DNA of 64,000 nt from a bacterium SCSIO 12844 (GCA_024397935.1 CP073743.1:2108001-2172000), one strand, 5' to 3'. Positions 19,548 through 29,768 are shown, counted from the stretch's first letter. Made by a program: numbers and translations. The notes: a model not told the origin generated them from the letters alone.

Positions 19548-20126
19548 TTAATTCTTATTACTAATTGTTATAGTTATATTTTCACTTACTTTATTGGATG
19601 TTGATTCCATATCAAAATCACGTTCTGTTGTTGTGGTGCAGTCTATACTTGTAGAGGTTGAATTAGAAGATGAATTTATACAGGCCTGACTGCAAGTATA
19701 TTTAGCATTAGGGTTTGCGTTTTGTAAAATAGATGTAGTTGCCTTTACATCTGCCCCATATTGTTCATTATCCTGATACTTTTGCGTATAAAGTTTTAAA
19801 TAAGATGAGCAAACATAATATTGCTCATTGCCAAAAAATATATCAATATATCCATCTGCACTAAGATACACATAAGTAGTGTCAGGCGAATAGGTAAAAG
19901 ATAGATTGCTAACACTTGTATTGGGCTGTATATAAACCATATAAGAAGCAGAGGGTGACAAAAAGCTACTACTTGAAGTTGCACGTGCAAGCATTGCTTG
20001 ATCTGTATGATTAATAATTTTATATTTAGCTACAGAAGATTGTAATACTTCAGTATTAGCTGTTGCTATAGTAAGGATAAAGAGAATACTTATTAAGTAT
20101 AAAGCATTCATAAATTTATAAGTCAT
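19548..20126 (-). CDS. Secreted protein of unknown function (192 aa)
   Basis: Not recognised. Residues 1-23 form a signal peptide (ALYLISILFILTIATANT). The mature protein is rich in Ser, Thr, Tyr and Asn, with four cysteines that could form two disulfides (one in YYVCSS, two in TCSQAC, one in IDCTTT). This composition suggests a periplasmic or surface beta-sandwich. The ATG is preceded by GGAG at 7 nt. It lies on the same strand as another secreted orphan (20552-21400), with decayed gene debris in between, which suggests a recombination-prone spot. Confidence 0.7.
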   Translation of the reverse strand: MTYKFMNALYLISILFILTIATANTEVLQSSVAKYKIINHTDQAMLARATSSSSFLSPSASYMVYIQPNTSVSNLSFTYSPDTTYVYLSADGYIDIFFGNEQYYVCSSYLKLYTQKYQDNEQYGADVKATTSILQNANPNAKYTCSQACINSSSNSTSTSIDCTTTTERDFDMESTSNKVSENITITISNKN

Positions 20127-20216
20127 AAGTTAACTCCAGGTTAATTAAAACAAACAATAATTCAATTATAGCAGACTTTAATTTGTGAAATTCATTCTCA
20201 ATAAAATAGGAATAAC

Positions 20217-20276
20217 ATGATGCCTCATAAAAAATATAGTAATGAATTTAAAACAGAAGTAGTTAAGGTCTTTTGA
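20217..20276 (+). pseudogene. Transposase N-terminal remnant
   Basis: A 19-residue frame, MMPHKKYSNEFKTEVVKVF, ends in TGA. The KKYSxEFK-x-E-V-VK pattern is the opening of the helix-turn-helix transposase orfA family (IS3-like and relatives). Nothing that follows in any forward frame continues the protein. It is a relic of an insertion sequence that has otherwise been lost. Confidence 0.55.
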
Positions 20277-20328
20277 CAATTAACATTAGCTGTAGTAGCT
20301 CCGACTTGATCTGAGCTACTACAAAAAA

Positions 20329-20454
20329 GAAGAATTAATATTTGACTATCATAATATTAACTTTGGTTTAGAAATTTGCTATGATCATGGAAATAAATCA
20401 TTTATTGCAACAGTTAGGATTCCAAAAGATCTAATAACCAAAAAACCTCAGTAA
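20329..20454 (+). pseudogene. Coding remnant of unknown origin
   Basis: An open segment from about 20329 to the TAA at 20452 translates to residues including NFGLEICYDHGNK and then IATVRIPKDLITKKPQ. It has no start codon of its own and the composition looks protein-like, so it is probably the tail of a decayed gene. GLEICYDH resembles the cysteine region of nitrilase-superfamily proteins, but the match is too short to assert. It lies 52 nt after the transposase relic. Confidence 0.35.
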
Positions 20455-20551
20455 GATCACTATTTCACGCTATTTTATAATAATAAAAATGCTACAGAAT
20501 AGGCCAATCAATCTAAAGTTTGGCCTGCATCACATACAATGTTATAAATAT

Positions 20552-21400
20552 TTAGTAAATACTGGTATAATAATTACTACTACTATTATCTGAAACAGAG
20601 GTCCAAGGACATGCGGGATCTCCCCCATCTGTTTGTCGACAGAAAAACACCAATGACTCTGAACGAAATGTTGAACCTAAGCCATTATCACAACGAATCA
20701 TTTTATTTCCATAATTGCAAGTTTCTTGACTCTTACTGAATTTAAACATGTAAATATCATCTTCAGAATCAATATTTACTTGATTTAATTTTACTAACCT
20801 TCCAAGACCATCTGTAACACTTACTGTACCTAGACCTATTGATGTAAAGTATTCAGCTGCATCTGTTACTTCAATAACAAGCTCAAACCCTTTAGCTTCT
20901 TCATACCATTTGCTGTGACAATCATTTCCATCACAGGTTGCATGAATAATCATTGTTCTTCCAGGCATTTGTTCTGAATCATATTCTTTAGCAAAAGTTA
21001 AATAAATATTATTATACCAATCATCACTATCAGGATGTCCCCTCTCATGCTTAAATCTTATTAAATCAAATTTACTTGAATCTTGGCTAATCTCATCATT
21101 TACATCGTAATCATCTAAAACTTGAAATGCTAATGTCATATATTTACCATCACCATTACAGTCACCCTCTCCATCATCTGCTAAAGTAACTTTTATATCA
21201 CTATGAGCAAATATAATATTAGGCAAATGATTTACATAGAGCATACACTTAGAATCTTGCAACTTAACATAAATATCATTATCACTATCATTTTTTATTG
21301 TTGCTTCATATTCTTCCGAGTCATAACCATAAGCAAGGTTCAAACCTAATAACAGTATAAAACCAATGATTAAAGCATATTTTTTATTTATTATTTTCAT
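20552..21400 (-). CDS. Secreted protein of unknown function (282 aa)
   Basis: Not recognised. Residues 1-25 form a signal peptide (YALIIGFILLLGLNLAYG). The mature part is acidic, rich in Asp, Tyr and Ser, and has several cysteines (for example in GDCNGDGKY, HATCDGNDC, ETCNYGN and FFCRQ), so disulfides in the periplasm or outside the cell are likely. The Asp/Gly-rich DDGEGDCNGDGKY segment might bind calcium, which is speculation. It is alone, with transposase debris downstream and a palindromic repeat upstream. Confidence 0.7.
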   Translation of the reverse strand: MKIINKKYALIIGFILLLGLNLAYGYDSEEYEATIKNDSDNDIYVKLQDSKCMLYVNHLPNIIFAHSDIKVTLADDGEGDCNGDGKYMTLAFQVLDDYDVNDEISQDSSKFDLIRFKHERGHPDSDDWYNNIYLTFAKEYDSEQMPGRTMIIHATCDGNDCHSKWYEEAKGFELVIEVTDAAEYFTSIGLGTVSVTDGLGRLVKLNQVNIDSEDDIYMFKFSKSQETCNYGNKMIRCDNGLGSTFRSESLVFFCRQTDGGDPACPWTSVSDNSSSNYYTSIY

Positions 21401-21504
21401 ACTTCACAACCCACATCAATCAATTCAGCATTAAATTATAACGCAATGCTTCATATATGTGAAGTGTTAATTCTTATTTATAAATATTTTTATCAAAATA
21501 AAAT

Positions 21505-21537
21505 ATCAAGGCGCGATAAATTGACGCTTCTACAAAT
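21505..21537. repeat. Short palindromic repeat, copy 2
   Basis: Shares ATCAAGGCGCGATAAA and TACAAAT with the copy at 8308-8340. The hairpin arms (AGGCG and CGCTT) pair with one G-T wobble. It sits between the secreted orphan and the end of yggX. Confidence 0.5.
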
Positions 21538-21547
21538 AGAACTTTAT

Positions 21548-21820
21548 TTAGGAATCCACTGCAACAAACTGCTGTGGTTTTTCATCTTTGCCTTCAAATA
21601 AAAATTTAACCATTTCTTCTTCAAGAAATTTTCTTGATTGAGCATCCATTAAATTAAGGCGATATTCATTAATTAAAATCGTTTGGTGATCCAACCACAT
21701 ACGCCATGCATCTTGAGATATATTCTCTAAAATTCGTTTTCCTAAATCACCAGGATATGGCGCAAAGGTCATTTTAGGTGCTTCTTTTTGTAATTTTTGG
21801 CAAAATATCATTGTTGTCAT
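21548..21820 (-). CDS. yggX: Fe(II)-trafficking / oxidative-damage protein YggX
   Basis: A 90-residue protein matching YggX throughout: MIFCQKLQKEAP with the conserved cysteine, YPGDLGKRI, AWRMWLDHQTILINEYRLN and EEEMVKFLFEG. YggX is thought to protect iron-sulfur clusters and limit free iron during oxidative stress. I start at the ATG at 21820 because family members begin about two residues before the IFC motif; the in-frame ATG at 21838 adds six unconserved residues. It is followed on the strand by the palindromic repeat. The usual neighbour mutY is absent. Confidence 0.95.
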   Translation of the reverse strand: MTTMIFCQKLQKEAPKMTFAPYPGDLGKRILENISQDAWRMWLDHQTILINEYRLNLMDAQSRKFLEEEMVKFLFEGKDEKPQQFVAVDS

Positions 21821-21887
21821 TATTATAAGCTCTATCATTGTCGATTGTAGAATCTATTCTACTGAATCATTGGTTAAACCAAAAGCA

Positions 21888-22340
21888 TTAATTAAATTGA
21901 AATTGCTTATTGATTGTCTCTATAAAAATTAACCGATGCTTAACAATCCAGTCATCCCAATGCCTTAGCCATTGTTTATATATTATAGGCACGGATATAT
22001 TCTCAATAGATAAAATTTGTTGATATAGCTTATCTTTAAACTGATCTTTTAATTCAGTAACGATTTCTAAACCTAGCGGTAAAACTACAATCCATTTAAC
22101 CATTAACCGTTTAAAAAATGACTCATAGAGCTCTTTATATGCCTCTAGCCCATATATTTCAATATTATGAAAGAGTAAAAATACTTCAAATGCAAATTGG
22201 TGATATTTAACTTTGCTAACTTCACAGCCTATTAAGTCTATAGAGTTCAAAGAAAAATTTTTTTCTTTTAAAAATGCCATATCAAAGCATTCAAATATGG
22301 CTTTTTTTTCTTCGGGTAATTCAGTTAAATAATTGATCAT
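21888..22340 (-). CDS. Unknown 150-residue protein between uvrB and yggX
   Basis: Not recognised. The protein is helical, with aromatic-rich segments such as FAFEVFLLFHNIEIYGLEAY and WLRHWDDWIVKHRLIF. No signal peptide is seen and the hydrophobic stretches look too short for membrane spans. It begins 9 nt after uvrB ends, on the same strand, so it is probably cotranscribed with uvrB and yggX. This makes a cytoplasmic accessory role plausible, but nothing more can be said. Confidence 0.7.
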   Translation of the reverse strand: MINYLTELPEEKKAIFECFDMAFLKEKNFSLNSIDLIGCEVSKVKYHQFAFEVFLLFHNIEIYGLEAYKELYESFFKRLMVKWIVVLPLGLEIVTELKDQFKDKLYQQILSIENISVPIIYKQWLRHWDDWIVKHRLIFIETINKQFQFN

Positions 22341-22349
22341 TATCTTTCT

Positions 22350-24407
22350 TTAAACAAAAAATTTATGCTTTATCTCAGTAATTGTGTCACGAAGTACTTG
22401 CGCTTGTTCAAATTCCAGTTCACGCGCATGCGCTTTCATTTGCTTTTCTAATTTAGCAATCAATTTAACTGCCTCTTTAACGCCTAAAATCGCCTCTATA
22501 TTAATATCACTTACTTTGGCTTTTTTCTTACGTGCTTGTTTCATTTTTTCTTTTTCAGGCGCAAAATCTAACATATCATCAACATTTTTAATAATACTTT
22601 GAGGGGTAATACCATGCATTTCATTATGAGTAATCTGTTTTTGCCTTCTTCTTTGTGTTTCATCTAGTGCCAATTGCATTGAATTTGTAATTACATCTGC
22701 ATATAAAATTGCTCTACCATTGACATTACGTGCAGCTCGACCAATTGTTTGAATTAGCGAACGTTGTGAACGTAAAAAACCTTCCTTATCTGCATCAAAA
22801 ATTGCAACTAAACCAACCTCAGGCATATCTAAACCTTCTCGCAGTAAATTAATACCAACCAACACATCAAAAGCACCTAAGCGTAAATCACGTATAATTT
22901 CAACTCGTTCAACCGTATCTATATCAGAATGTAAATAGCGCACATTAACACCTTGCTCTGATAAATAGTCAGTTAAATCTTCTGCCATTCGTTTTGTTAG
23001 TGTTGTAATTAATACTCGTTCATTAACTTTAACTGAACGATGAATTTCAGATAATATATCTTCTACTTGAATTTTAACCGATCTAATTTCAACTGTTGGG
23101 TCAACTAATCCCGTTGGACGAACAATCTGCTCAACTGTATTTTGCGTATGCTTTAGTTCATAATCAGCAGGTGTTGCAGAAACATAAATCACTTGATTAA
23201 CTAAATTTTCAAATTCTTCAAATTTTAAGGGCCTATTATCCACAGCAGAAGGCAGACGAAAGCCATACTCAACTAAATTTTCTTTACGTGAACGATCACC
23301 AAAATACATACCGCCTAATTGTGGTACTGTCACATGTGATTCATCAATCACAACAAAAGCATCATCCGGTAAATAATCCAATAGCGTTGGCGGTGCTTCA
23401 CCTTGTGCCCTACCTGATAAATGACGGGAGTAATTTTCAATACCCGAGCAATAGCCAAGCTCTCTAATCATCTCAATATCATAAAGTGTTCTTTCTCTTA
23501 AACGCTGCTCTTCAATTAATCGATCGTTATCTCTTAGCACTTCAAGACGCTCTTTTAATTCATCTTTAATCAAATCAATTACTTTTTCTAAGCGCTCTCT
23601 TGATGTCACATAATGTGTTGATGGGAAAATACTGATATGACGTAATTGTGCTAATGTTTGCCCTGTTAGTGGATCAAAATAAGTAATTCGATCAACTTCT
23701 TCATCAAATAATTCAATTCTTACCGCTCGATTATCACTTTCAGCTGGAAAGATATCAATGACTTCTCCTCTGACTCGATAAGTTCCTCGAGAAAAATCCA
23801 TTTCATTTCGTTGATATTGCATCTCAGCTAATCGTCTTAAAATGCTTCTTTGATCAATTGACTCTCCTACTCTCACTGACAATAACATCTGCATATATTG
23901 CTCTGGATCACCTAAACCATAAATTGCTGAAACCGTTGCAATAATAATTACATCATTACGTTCTAAGATTGACTTAGTTGTTGATAAACGCATTTGTTCA
24001 ACATGCTCATTAATCGATGCATCTTTTTCAATATAAGTATCCGATGCTGGCACATAAGCTTCAGGTTGATAATAATCATAATAAGAAACAAAATATTCAA
24101 CTCTATTTTCTGGAAAAAATTGCTTCATCTCAGAATATAGCTGTGCCGCTAATGTTTTATTATGCGCTAAGATCAAACATGGCCTTTGTACTTTTTCTAT
24201 AATATTAGCAACCGTATAAGTTTTTCCTGAGCCTGTTACCCCTAATAAGACTTGATGCCTAAAACTGTGATCTAAGCCATCAACAAGTTTTGTAATCGCT
24301 TGTGGCTGATCACCTGACGGTTGATAACTGGTATTTAGCTTAAATACTTTTTCATCATCTTTATTTATTTGACTTTTCACTATACTTTGACGCTTTTTAT
24401 TAGACAT
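22350..24407 (-). CDS. uvrB: Excinuclease ABC subunit B
   Basis: A 685-residue UvrB. Clear marks are the Walker A loop [14 protein letters not shown], the beta-hairpin [12 protein letters not shown] that probes damaged DNA, the DESH box, helicase motif VI (QTIGRAARN), and a C-terminal UVR motif that binds UvrC. It works with UvrA to verify lesions in nucleotide excision repair. It is divergent from recF with only 75 nt between the starts, so the promoters overlap in that gap. Confidence 0.98.
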   Translation of the reverse strand: MSNKKRQSIVKSQINKDDEKVFKLNTSYQPSGDQPQAITKLVDGLDHSFRHQVLLGVTGSGKTYTVANIIEKVQRPCLILAHNKTLAAQLYSEMKQFFPENRVEYFVSYYDYYQPEAYVPASDTYIEKDASINEHVEQMRLSTTKSILERNDVIIIATVSAIYGLGDPEQYMQMLLSVRVGESIDQRSILRRLAEMQYQRNEMDFSRGTYRVRGEVIDIFPAESDNRAVRIELFDEEVDRITYFDPLTGQTLAQLRHISIFPSTHYVTSRERLEKVIDLIKDELKERLEVLRDNDRLIEEQRLRERTLYDIEMIRELGYCSGIENYSRHLSGRAQGEAPPTLLDYLPDDAFVVIDESHVTVPQLGGMYFGDRSRKENLVEYGFRLPSAVDNRPLKFEEFENLVNQVIYVSATPADYELKHTQNTVEQIVRPTGLVDPTVEIRSVKIQVEDILSEIHRSVKVNERVLITTLTKRMAEDLTDYLSEQGVNVRYLHSDIDTVERVEIIRDLRLGAFDVLVGINLLREGLDMPEVGLVAIFDADKEGFLRSQRSLIQTIGRAARNVNGRAILYADVITNSMQLALDETQRRRQKQITHNEMHGITPQSIIKNVDDMLDFAPEKEKMKQARKKKAKVSDINIEAILGVKEAVKLIAKLEKQMKAHARELEFEQAQVLRDTITEIKHKFFV

Positions 24408-24482
24408 CGTTTTGACAGCTCTCTATAATTTTTAAATAATTTAATTAATGTTAATTTACATAGACTAAATCGATACACATAT

Positions 24483-25556
24483 ATGCATATCAGCCAATTT
24501 AAGATTAGCAACTTCCGAAATATTACCACTTCAGATATAACATTTCACCCCCATATTAATCTTATTGAGGGATTAAATGGCTCAGGTAAAACTTCACTCT
24601 TAGAGGCACTCTATTTTATTAGTCATGGCCGTTCATTTAAAGCCAACCAATTAAACCGTATCATTCAATATGATACTAGCGAAACAACTTTGTTTGCTGA
24701 GATTAATCATGCTGAAATGCCAAAAACACTCGCATTGCAAAAAAATAAAAATGGCCAGACTGAATTAAGACTAAATCATAATACAGTCAATACACAAAGT
24801 GAATTAACACGAATATTGCCAATGCAAATTTTACACCCTGGTAGTTTTGCTATTTTAACTTCTGGCGCAAAGTATCGTTGCCAATTACTCGATTGGGGTG
24901 CATTTTATAGTCAAAACGCATTTCATCCACTATGGCGTAAAACGAAACAACTCATTCGACAACGTAATAGCCTTTTAAAACAGAATCCAAATGAAACAAT
25001 GCTCAAACCTTGGGATTACGAGCTAACTACCTGTAGTATACAACTAGATCAACTACGTAGTGACTACATGCATAAACTTCAGATTGAAATTAATACACTA
25101 CTACCTATATTCAGTAAACAATCTTTAAATTTTGACTACTATCGTGGCTGGTCAAATCAAGAAGAATTATCACATGCACTGAAAAGACATCTAGCACAAG
25201 ATATTAAGTCTGGCTTTACTCACTATGGCCCACATCGAGCTGATTTAAAAATAACAACCAACCACTTACCTGCTTGTGATGTCTTATCTCGAGGTCAACA
25301 AAAGCTCTTAATCTTAATGCTAAAACTCGCTCAAGGCGCTTTATTTTACAAAGAACATCAAACACCTTGTATTTATCTAATTGATGATTTACTTTCAGAA
25401 CTTGATAAGCATGCAACAAAAGCGGTACTAGAATTTATAAAAACTCAAAATGCACAAGTATTTATTAGTGCTATTAATTCTGAAAAAATTCAAACATTTT
25501 TATCTCAAGATCAGTATCAACAATTTAATATTGCTGAAGGGAGCATTAAAGCCTAA
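24483..25556 (+). CDS. recF: DNA replication and repair protein RecF
   Basis: A 357-residue SMC-like ATPase. Walker A is GLNGSGKTSLLEALYF, the signature is LSRGQQKLL and Walker B is IYLIDDLLSELD. RecF with RecO and RecR loads RecA at gaps. Usually recF sits in the dnaA-dnaN-recF-gyrB cluster, but here it is alone and divergent from uvrB, which shows that the classical origin-linked cluster is broken up in this genome. Confidence 0.97.
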   Translation: MHISQFKISNFRNITTSDITFHPHINLIEGLNGSGKTSLLEALYFISHGRSFKANQLNRIIQYDTSETTLFAEINHAEMPKTLALQKNKNGQTELRLNHNTVNTQSELTRILPMQILHPGSFAILTSGAKYRCQLLDWGAFYSQNAFHPLWRKTKQLIRQRNSLLKQNPNETMLKPWDYELTTCSIQLDQLRSDYMHKLQIEINTLLPIFSKQSLNFDYYRGWSNQEELSHALKRHLAQDIKSGFTHYGPHRADLKITTNHLPACDVLSRGQQKLLILMLKLAQGALFYKEHQTPCIYLIDDLLSELDKHATKAVLEFIKTQNAQVFISAINSEKIQTFLSQDQYQQFNIAEGSIKA

Positions 25557-25799
25557 GCCAATTAATTAAATTGATATAAAACACTTAAGAATTAAACATA
25601 AAACTTGGTATAACTCATAATTATCTATTTGCTTTATGTAATATATTTTAGAAAAACACAGGGTAATATATTGCATTATAAGTGCAACAAAAAGCTCCTT
25701 TACCTGTCATCTAAAGTTTGATTATAATAAATATAGTTAAATTAAATATTGATTATCTAAGGTTTAAATTATTAACACTTTTATTTTAAGGGACATTTA

Positions 25800-26987
25800 A
25801 TGGCAAAACTCAGAATTATATCACTTGATATGGATGGCTGCTTATTTCATAGGCATTATCATAAAGCATATCAAAAAGATCGAGATCAAGCTTTATTCGA
25901 AACAAATAAAGAGTTTTTTGAGTCGCTTCTAAAAGAAACTTCAGAAGATGAACAACTGATTTTTATGATTGGTTCAAATCGGCAATCATATACTATAGAT
26001 GCATCTAATAGTGGCAAAGGCCATAATACCGAATACTCTTTTAAAGCAATTGAAAAAATTGCAACTATCTTTTCTAAAGAGAGAGCAAAAAATACAACAC
26101 GCCTAGATACATTTCTATTAGAAGATATATTCAGTAACCGAAGGGCTGGCAGCTCCTTTCAAATTGCACAACAAATACGAGAAGGCAAACTTCCAGAGCC
26201 CAATAAAGATTCGCTACTACTAGAACAATCAAAAATTCCAATTCTCTATGCTCAAATGCATCGACATGCTTTAAAAAACCCAACTGAGGTTATTGAGTTT
26301 GACTTTTATGATGATCGAGAAGATATTATCAAAGCATTAAATGAGTTTTATATTAATTATCCTGAAATGATTCCAAAGAATGTTACGTTAAACTTACATT
26401 TATACAATGGAGAAGAACGAGTAGATCTTGAACCAATTCAAGGTCAAGGCAGAATTGATTCAAACTACTGTCAAACAGTAAAAAATATGATGCAAATCAC
26501 TATAGAAGGAACGCAACAAGATAGAGATTGCGACTATGATACTGCAAAAACGCTGACGGAGCTAAAAATGGAAAATAGTTGCGCTGCATATGTAACACCT
26601 AAAGCCTTAGATCAATGCACAAAACAAAATTTAACCAATAACAAAAAGTTTTTTCATGATATATTATCAAACGTTAACAATCAAACAAGATTTGGTGGCG
26701 GAAAAACGATTAGATTTGACGGGAATAACTATTGCATCCCAAATGGTGTTTTTCAAGCCTGCCAACCTTTTTGTAAGAAAAATACACACACTCCAACTAT
26801 TAATCTTGATTTATTAGTAACAGATGATGTTAAATCATTTTTTTCTAATAAAATTCAGTCTTATGCTCAATCCAAAAAAGATAGTTCAGGCTTCTTTTGG
26901 AAACGCTCTGAACCAGTTAAATCATTTTATACTGAAGCGGCTAAAGGATTAAGAGAACTTGAACACCATGTAAGTAACGATTTATAA
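25800..26987 (+). CDS. HAD-superfamily-like protein with long C-terminal extension
   Basis: A 395-residue protein. HAD phosphatase motifs are visible: motif I LDMDGCLF with nucleophile D10 and D12, motif II IGSN with S59, and motif IV DFYDDRED with D171/D172. The remaining 200 residues do not resemble a known cap or domain; they contain several cysteines and a GGGKTIRFDG loop that is not a proper P-loop. The ATG has a good AAGGGA ribosome binding site. The gene is monocistronic with about 240 nt before it. It might be a phosphatase acting on a host or bacterial phospho-substrate; the effector idea is inference. Confidence 0.75.
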   Translation: MAKLRIISLDMDGCLFHRHYHKAYQKDRDQALFETNKEFFESLLKETSEDEQLIFMIGSNRQSYTIDASNSGKGHNTEYSFKAIEKIATIFSKERAKNTTRLDTFLLEDIFSNRRAGSSFQIAQQIREGKLPEPNKDSLLLEQSKIPILYAQMHRHALKNPTEVIEFDFYDDREDIIKALNEFYINYPEMIPKNVTLNLHLYNGEERVDLEPIQGQGRIDSNYCQTVKNMMQITIEGTQQDRDCDYDTAKTLTELKMENSCAAYVTPKALDQCTKQNLTNNKKFFHDILSNVNNQTRFGGGKTIRFDGNNYCIPNGVFQACQPFCKKNTHTPTINLDLLVTDDVKSFFSNKIQSYAQSKKDSSGFFWKRSEPVKSFYTEAAKGLRELEHHVSNDL

Positions 26988-27093
26988 ATAATCGTTTATT
27001 TTCTTTATTTAAAAGGTAGATCTGTATAACATTATTATAACTCTCATAAGTATTCTATAATAATAAATAGAACCTAACTAAATTTTAATTGAG

Positions 27094-27960
27094 ATGATGA
27101 TGGAATATAAAAATATCTTAGTTGCTATTAATGTCTTTGAAGACTACCAGCATGTTTTTCAATCAGCTCTATCTGTTGCTGAAAAAATGAATGCTAAATT
27201 AACACTGTTTATGGTTATAGAAGCTTCTTTAAGTTTTTCTCATACTAGTTCAGAAGATAAAGCCAAGTTAGAAAAAAATGCTAAAACCAAATTAGAGTCA
27301 CTTATACAAAATACGAACTTAAAAGACATAGACTATGCTATACAAACAGGTAAATCTAACACATTAATTTCAGAGTATGCAAAAAACAACCATCATGACC
27401 TAATCATTTTAGGCTCTCACGGGTATCATGGTATCAATTCACTACTTGGTTCAACATCTAACAGTGTTTTACATAAAGCATCTTGTGATACCTTAATCAT
27501 TAGAATTTCAGAAGACATACCAAAAACAGCAGCTGCCTATCATAAAATGTTAATTGCTACTGATTTTGAAAATGATGATGATTTATTAGTTCAACAGGCC
27601 AAACAAATTGCTAAACATTACGGTGTTTCACTGAATGCACTCACTGTAATAAAACACGTTACTTCATCAATATCATCCAGTGATTACGGTGTTATACCAA
27701 ACATCCGTCGTGATTTATTAAAAGAAACAAAGTCAAAATTTTCAGACTGGTTAAAAGCACATGATATTGAAAGTAAGCCTATGTGCGTCATTGGTGAACC
27801 TGCAAGTGAAATTGCTGAATATGCTAATAAGAAAAATATTGATCTTACCATCCTTGGTAGCCACAATCGAAACTTTATTGGCCGCTTTTTTATAGGTTCA
27901 ACAGCAAATGCTATCTTACACTTAATCCAAAAAGATGTTTTAGTTGTACGTTTGAAATAA
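27094..27960 (+). CDS. Tandem-domain universal stress protein
   Basis: A 288-residue protein of two UspA domains. Each ends in the ATP-binding pattern G-2x-G-9x-G(S/T) or a close form: GSHGYHGINSLLGST around residue 110-125, and GSHNRNFIGRFFIGST near the end. Two-domain Usp proteins (UspE-like) support survival under energy limitation. Three consecutive ATGs (27094, 27097, 27100) make the exact start uncertain. It stands 46 nt before a CPA2 antiporter gene and may be cotranscribed with it. Confidence 0.93.
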   Translation: MMMEYKNILVAINVFEDYQHVFQSALSVAEKMNAKLTLFMVIEASLSFSHTSSEDKAKLEKNAKTKLESLIQNTNLKDIDYAIQTGKSNTLISEYAKNNHHDLIILGSHGYHGINSLLGSTSNSVLHKASCDTLIIRISEDIPKTAAAYHKMLIATDFENDDDLLVQQAKQIAKHYGVSLNALTVIKHVTSSISSSDYGVIPNIRRDLLKETKSKFSDWLKAHDIESKPMCVIGEPASEIAEYANKKNIDLTILGSHNRNFIGRFFIGSTANAILHLIQKDVLVVRLK

Positions 27961-28006
27961 TATACTCTACAAATAGCAAAAAGTATAAATATGGAAATAA
28001 TCACAA

Positions 28007-29767
28007 ATGACAACTGACAGCCATCATATGATGATTGATATTTTCCCACACATTTGCCTATTTTTTGGCATTGCAGGTGTCATCGTTCCGCTTTTACATA
28101 GACTCAAAGTCTCTCCCATTATTGGTTACTTAATCTGCGGCATCATTATTGGACCATATGGACTAATTCAATTCTCCCAACTACAACCCTGGGTCAATTA
28201 TATTTCAATTAAAAATACCCACACAGTAGAATTAATTGGTGAGCTTGGCATTATCACATTAATGTTTATGATTGGTTTAGAGCTCTCTCTTGATCGCTTA
28301 AAAGAGCTACGCCGCTATATTTTTGGGCTTGGCACACTACAAATTTTAATCACCGCTGGTATTATCACGATAGTTGCAACTCTATTTAAAAACACTTTAC
28401 AAACAGCGATTCTAATTGGTTCAACATTTGCACTGTCTTCAACGGCTATTGTGATGAAGTTTTTAGAAGAGCGTAAGCTAATTAACCGTCCTATCGGAAT
28501 GTTATGCTTATCTATTTTATTAATGCAAGATTTAGCCGTAATTCCGATTTTAATCCTAATATCCTCTTTTACAGGCAGTACGAATACTAACTTAGTCATT
28601 GATTTAAGTATTTCACTAATAATGGGTGTATGTGCTGTGGTGATTATTTATTGGCTGGGTAAAAAAATTCTCAAACCCTTATTTCAGTCTATTCATTTTT
28701 CAAAAAGTCCAGAATGGTTGGCAGCATTAGTTGTTTTTATTGTTATTACTTTTTCGATGCTCACTTATATGGCTGAGCTTTCCCTTGCTCTAGGTTCATT
28801 TATTGCTGGCTTATTAATTGCTGAAACTGAATTTAAACATGAAGTTGAAATTATTATTAACCCATTAAAAGGCTTTTTACTTGGTATATTTTTCCTGTCT
28901 ATTGGCATGATGATTAACCCCATTGAGATTTTTAATTATCCACTATTATTACTACTTTCAATCATTGGCATTTATACACTTAAGTCAGTTATTATCTTTT
29001 TACTTTGTGTTGTTTTTAAAGTTCCAGCTCGTCACTGTGCAGAAACAGCGGTTTACCTCGCACAACCTGGTGAGTTTGCTCTAATGATTTTAGGAATTGC
29101 AATGACAACACAATTAATGCCACAAGAAAGTATACAATTTTTCCTCATTGTCACCGTTTTATCTATGATGGTATCACCACTTTTATTTAAACTCGCGCCC
29201 ATAGCGAGTCATTATGCTCAACAATTATTTAAAAATCATAAATCATTAATTAAATCAGCCAATGCACATGAAAAACATGAAATTGTAATTGCTGGATTTG
29301 GTCGTATTGGCCAATTAGTTAGCATGGTTTTAAAAGAACAAAATATCCCTTACATTGCCTTTGATCACGATGGTGAATCTATCCAAAAGTTACGTAAAGA
29401 TAACTTTAAAGTTATCTACGGTGATGCTCGTAAAAAAGAATTATGGCATCATCTAATTAATGACAATGTTAAGACTGTTGTTATTGCTATTGATGATGAT
29501 AAGATCACTGGCAGAATTATCAAATTACTGAAAACAGAGTATCCATTAATGTCGGTTATCGCACGATCAAAAAATATGAAAAATGCGAATATTTTATATG
29601 AAAATGGCGCAAATTATGTCGTCACTGAAACACTTGAATCGAGTCTGCATATTGCTCAACTGACAATAGAACAATTAGGTCATGAACCTGAGAAAGTTAG
29701 AGATATAATAGAGTCAATACGTAATAACTTTATTAACACTTATCAATCTAGTGAAAACTCCCAATAA
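28007..29767 (+). CDS. CPA2-family monovalent cation:proton antiporter with RCK domain (KefB/YbaL type)
   Basis: A 586-residue protein. The first 400 residues are 12-13 hydrophobic helices of the Na+/H+ exchanger fold. The last 180 hold a TrkA-N/RCK domain beginning IVIAGFGRIGQLVSMVL, where GxGxxG binds NAD(H). Such proteins export K+ or Na+ in exchange for protons under nucleotide control. Kef-specific glutathione gating cannot be judged by eye. Usp genes lie on both sides, so a stress-linked ion homeostasis role is plausible. Confidence 0.9.
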   Translation: MTTDSHHMMIDIFPHICLFFGIAGVIVPLLHRLKVSPIIGYLICGIIIGPYGLIQFSQLQPWVNYISIKNTHTVELIGELGIITLMFMIGLELSLDRLKELRRYIFGLGTLQILITAGIITIVATLFKNTLQTAILIGSTFALSSTAIVMKFLEERKLINRPIGMLCLSILLMQDLAVIPILILISSFTGSTNTNLVIDLSISLIMGVCAVVIIYWLGKKILKPLFQSIHFSKSPEWLAALVVFIVITFSMLTYMAELSLALGSFIAGLLIAETEFKHEVEIIINPLKGFLLGIFFLSIGMMINPIEIFNYPLLLLLSIIGIYTLKSVIIFLLCVVFKVPARHCAETAVYLAQPGEFALMILGIAMTTQLMPQESIQFFLIVTVLSMMVSPLLFKLAPIASHYAQQLFKNHKSLIKSANAHEKHEIVIAGFGRIGQLVSMVLKEQNIPYIAFDHDGESIQKLRKDNFKVIYGDARKKELWHHLINDNVKTVVIAIDDDKITGRIIKLLKTEYPLMSVIARSKNMKNANILYENGANYVVTETLESSLHIAQLTIEQLGHEPEKVRDIIESIRNNFINTYQSSENSQ

Positions 29768-29768
29768 A

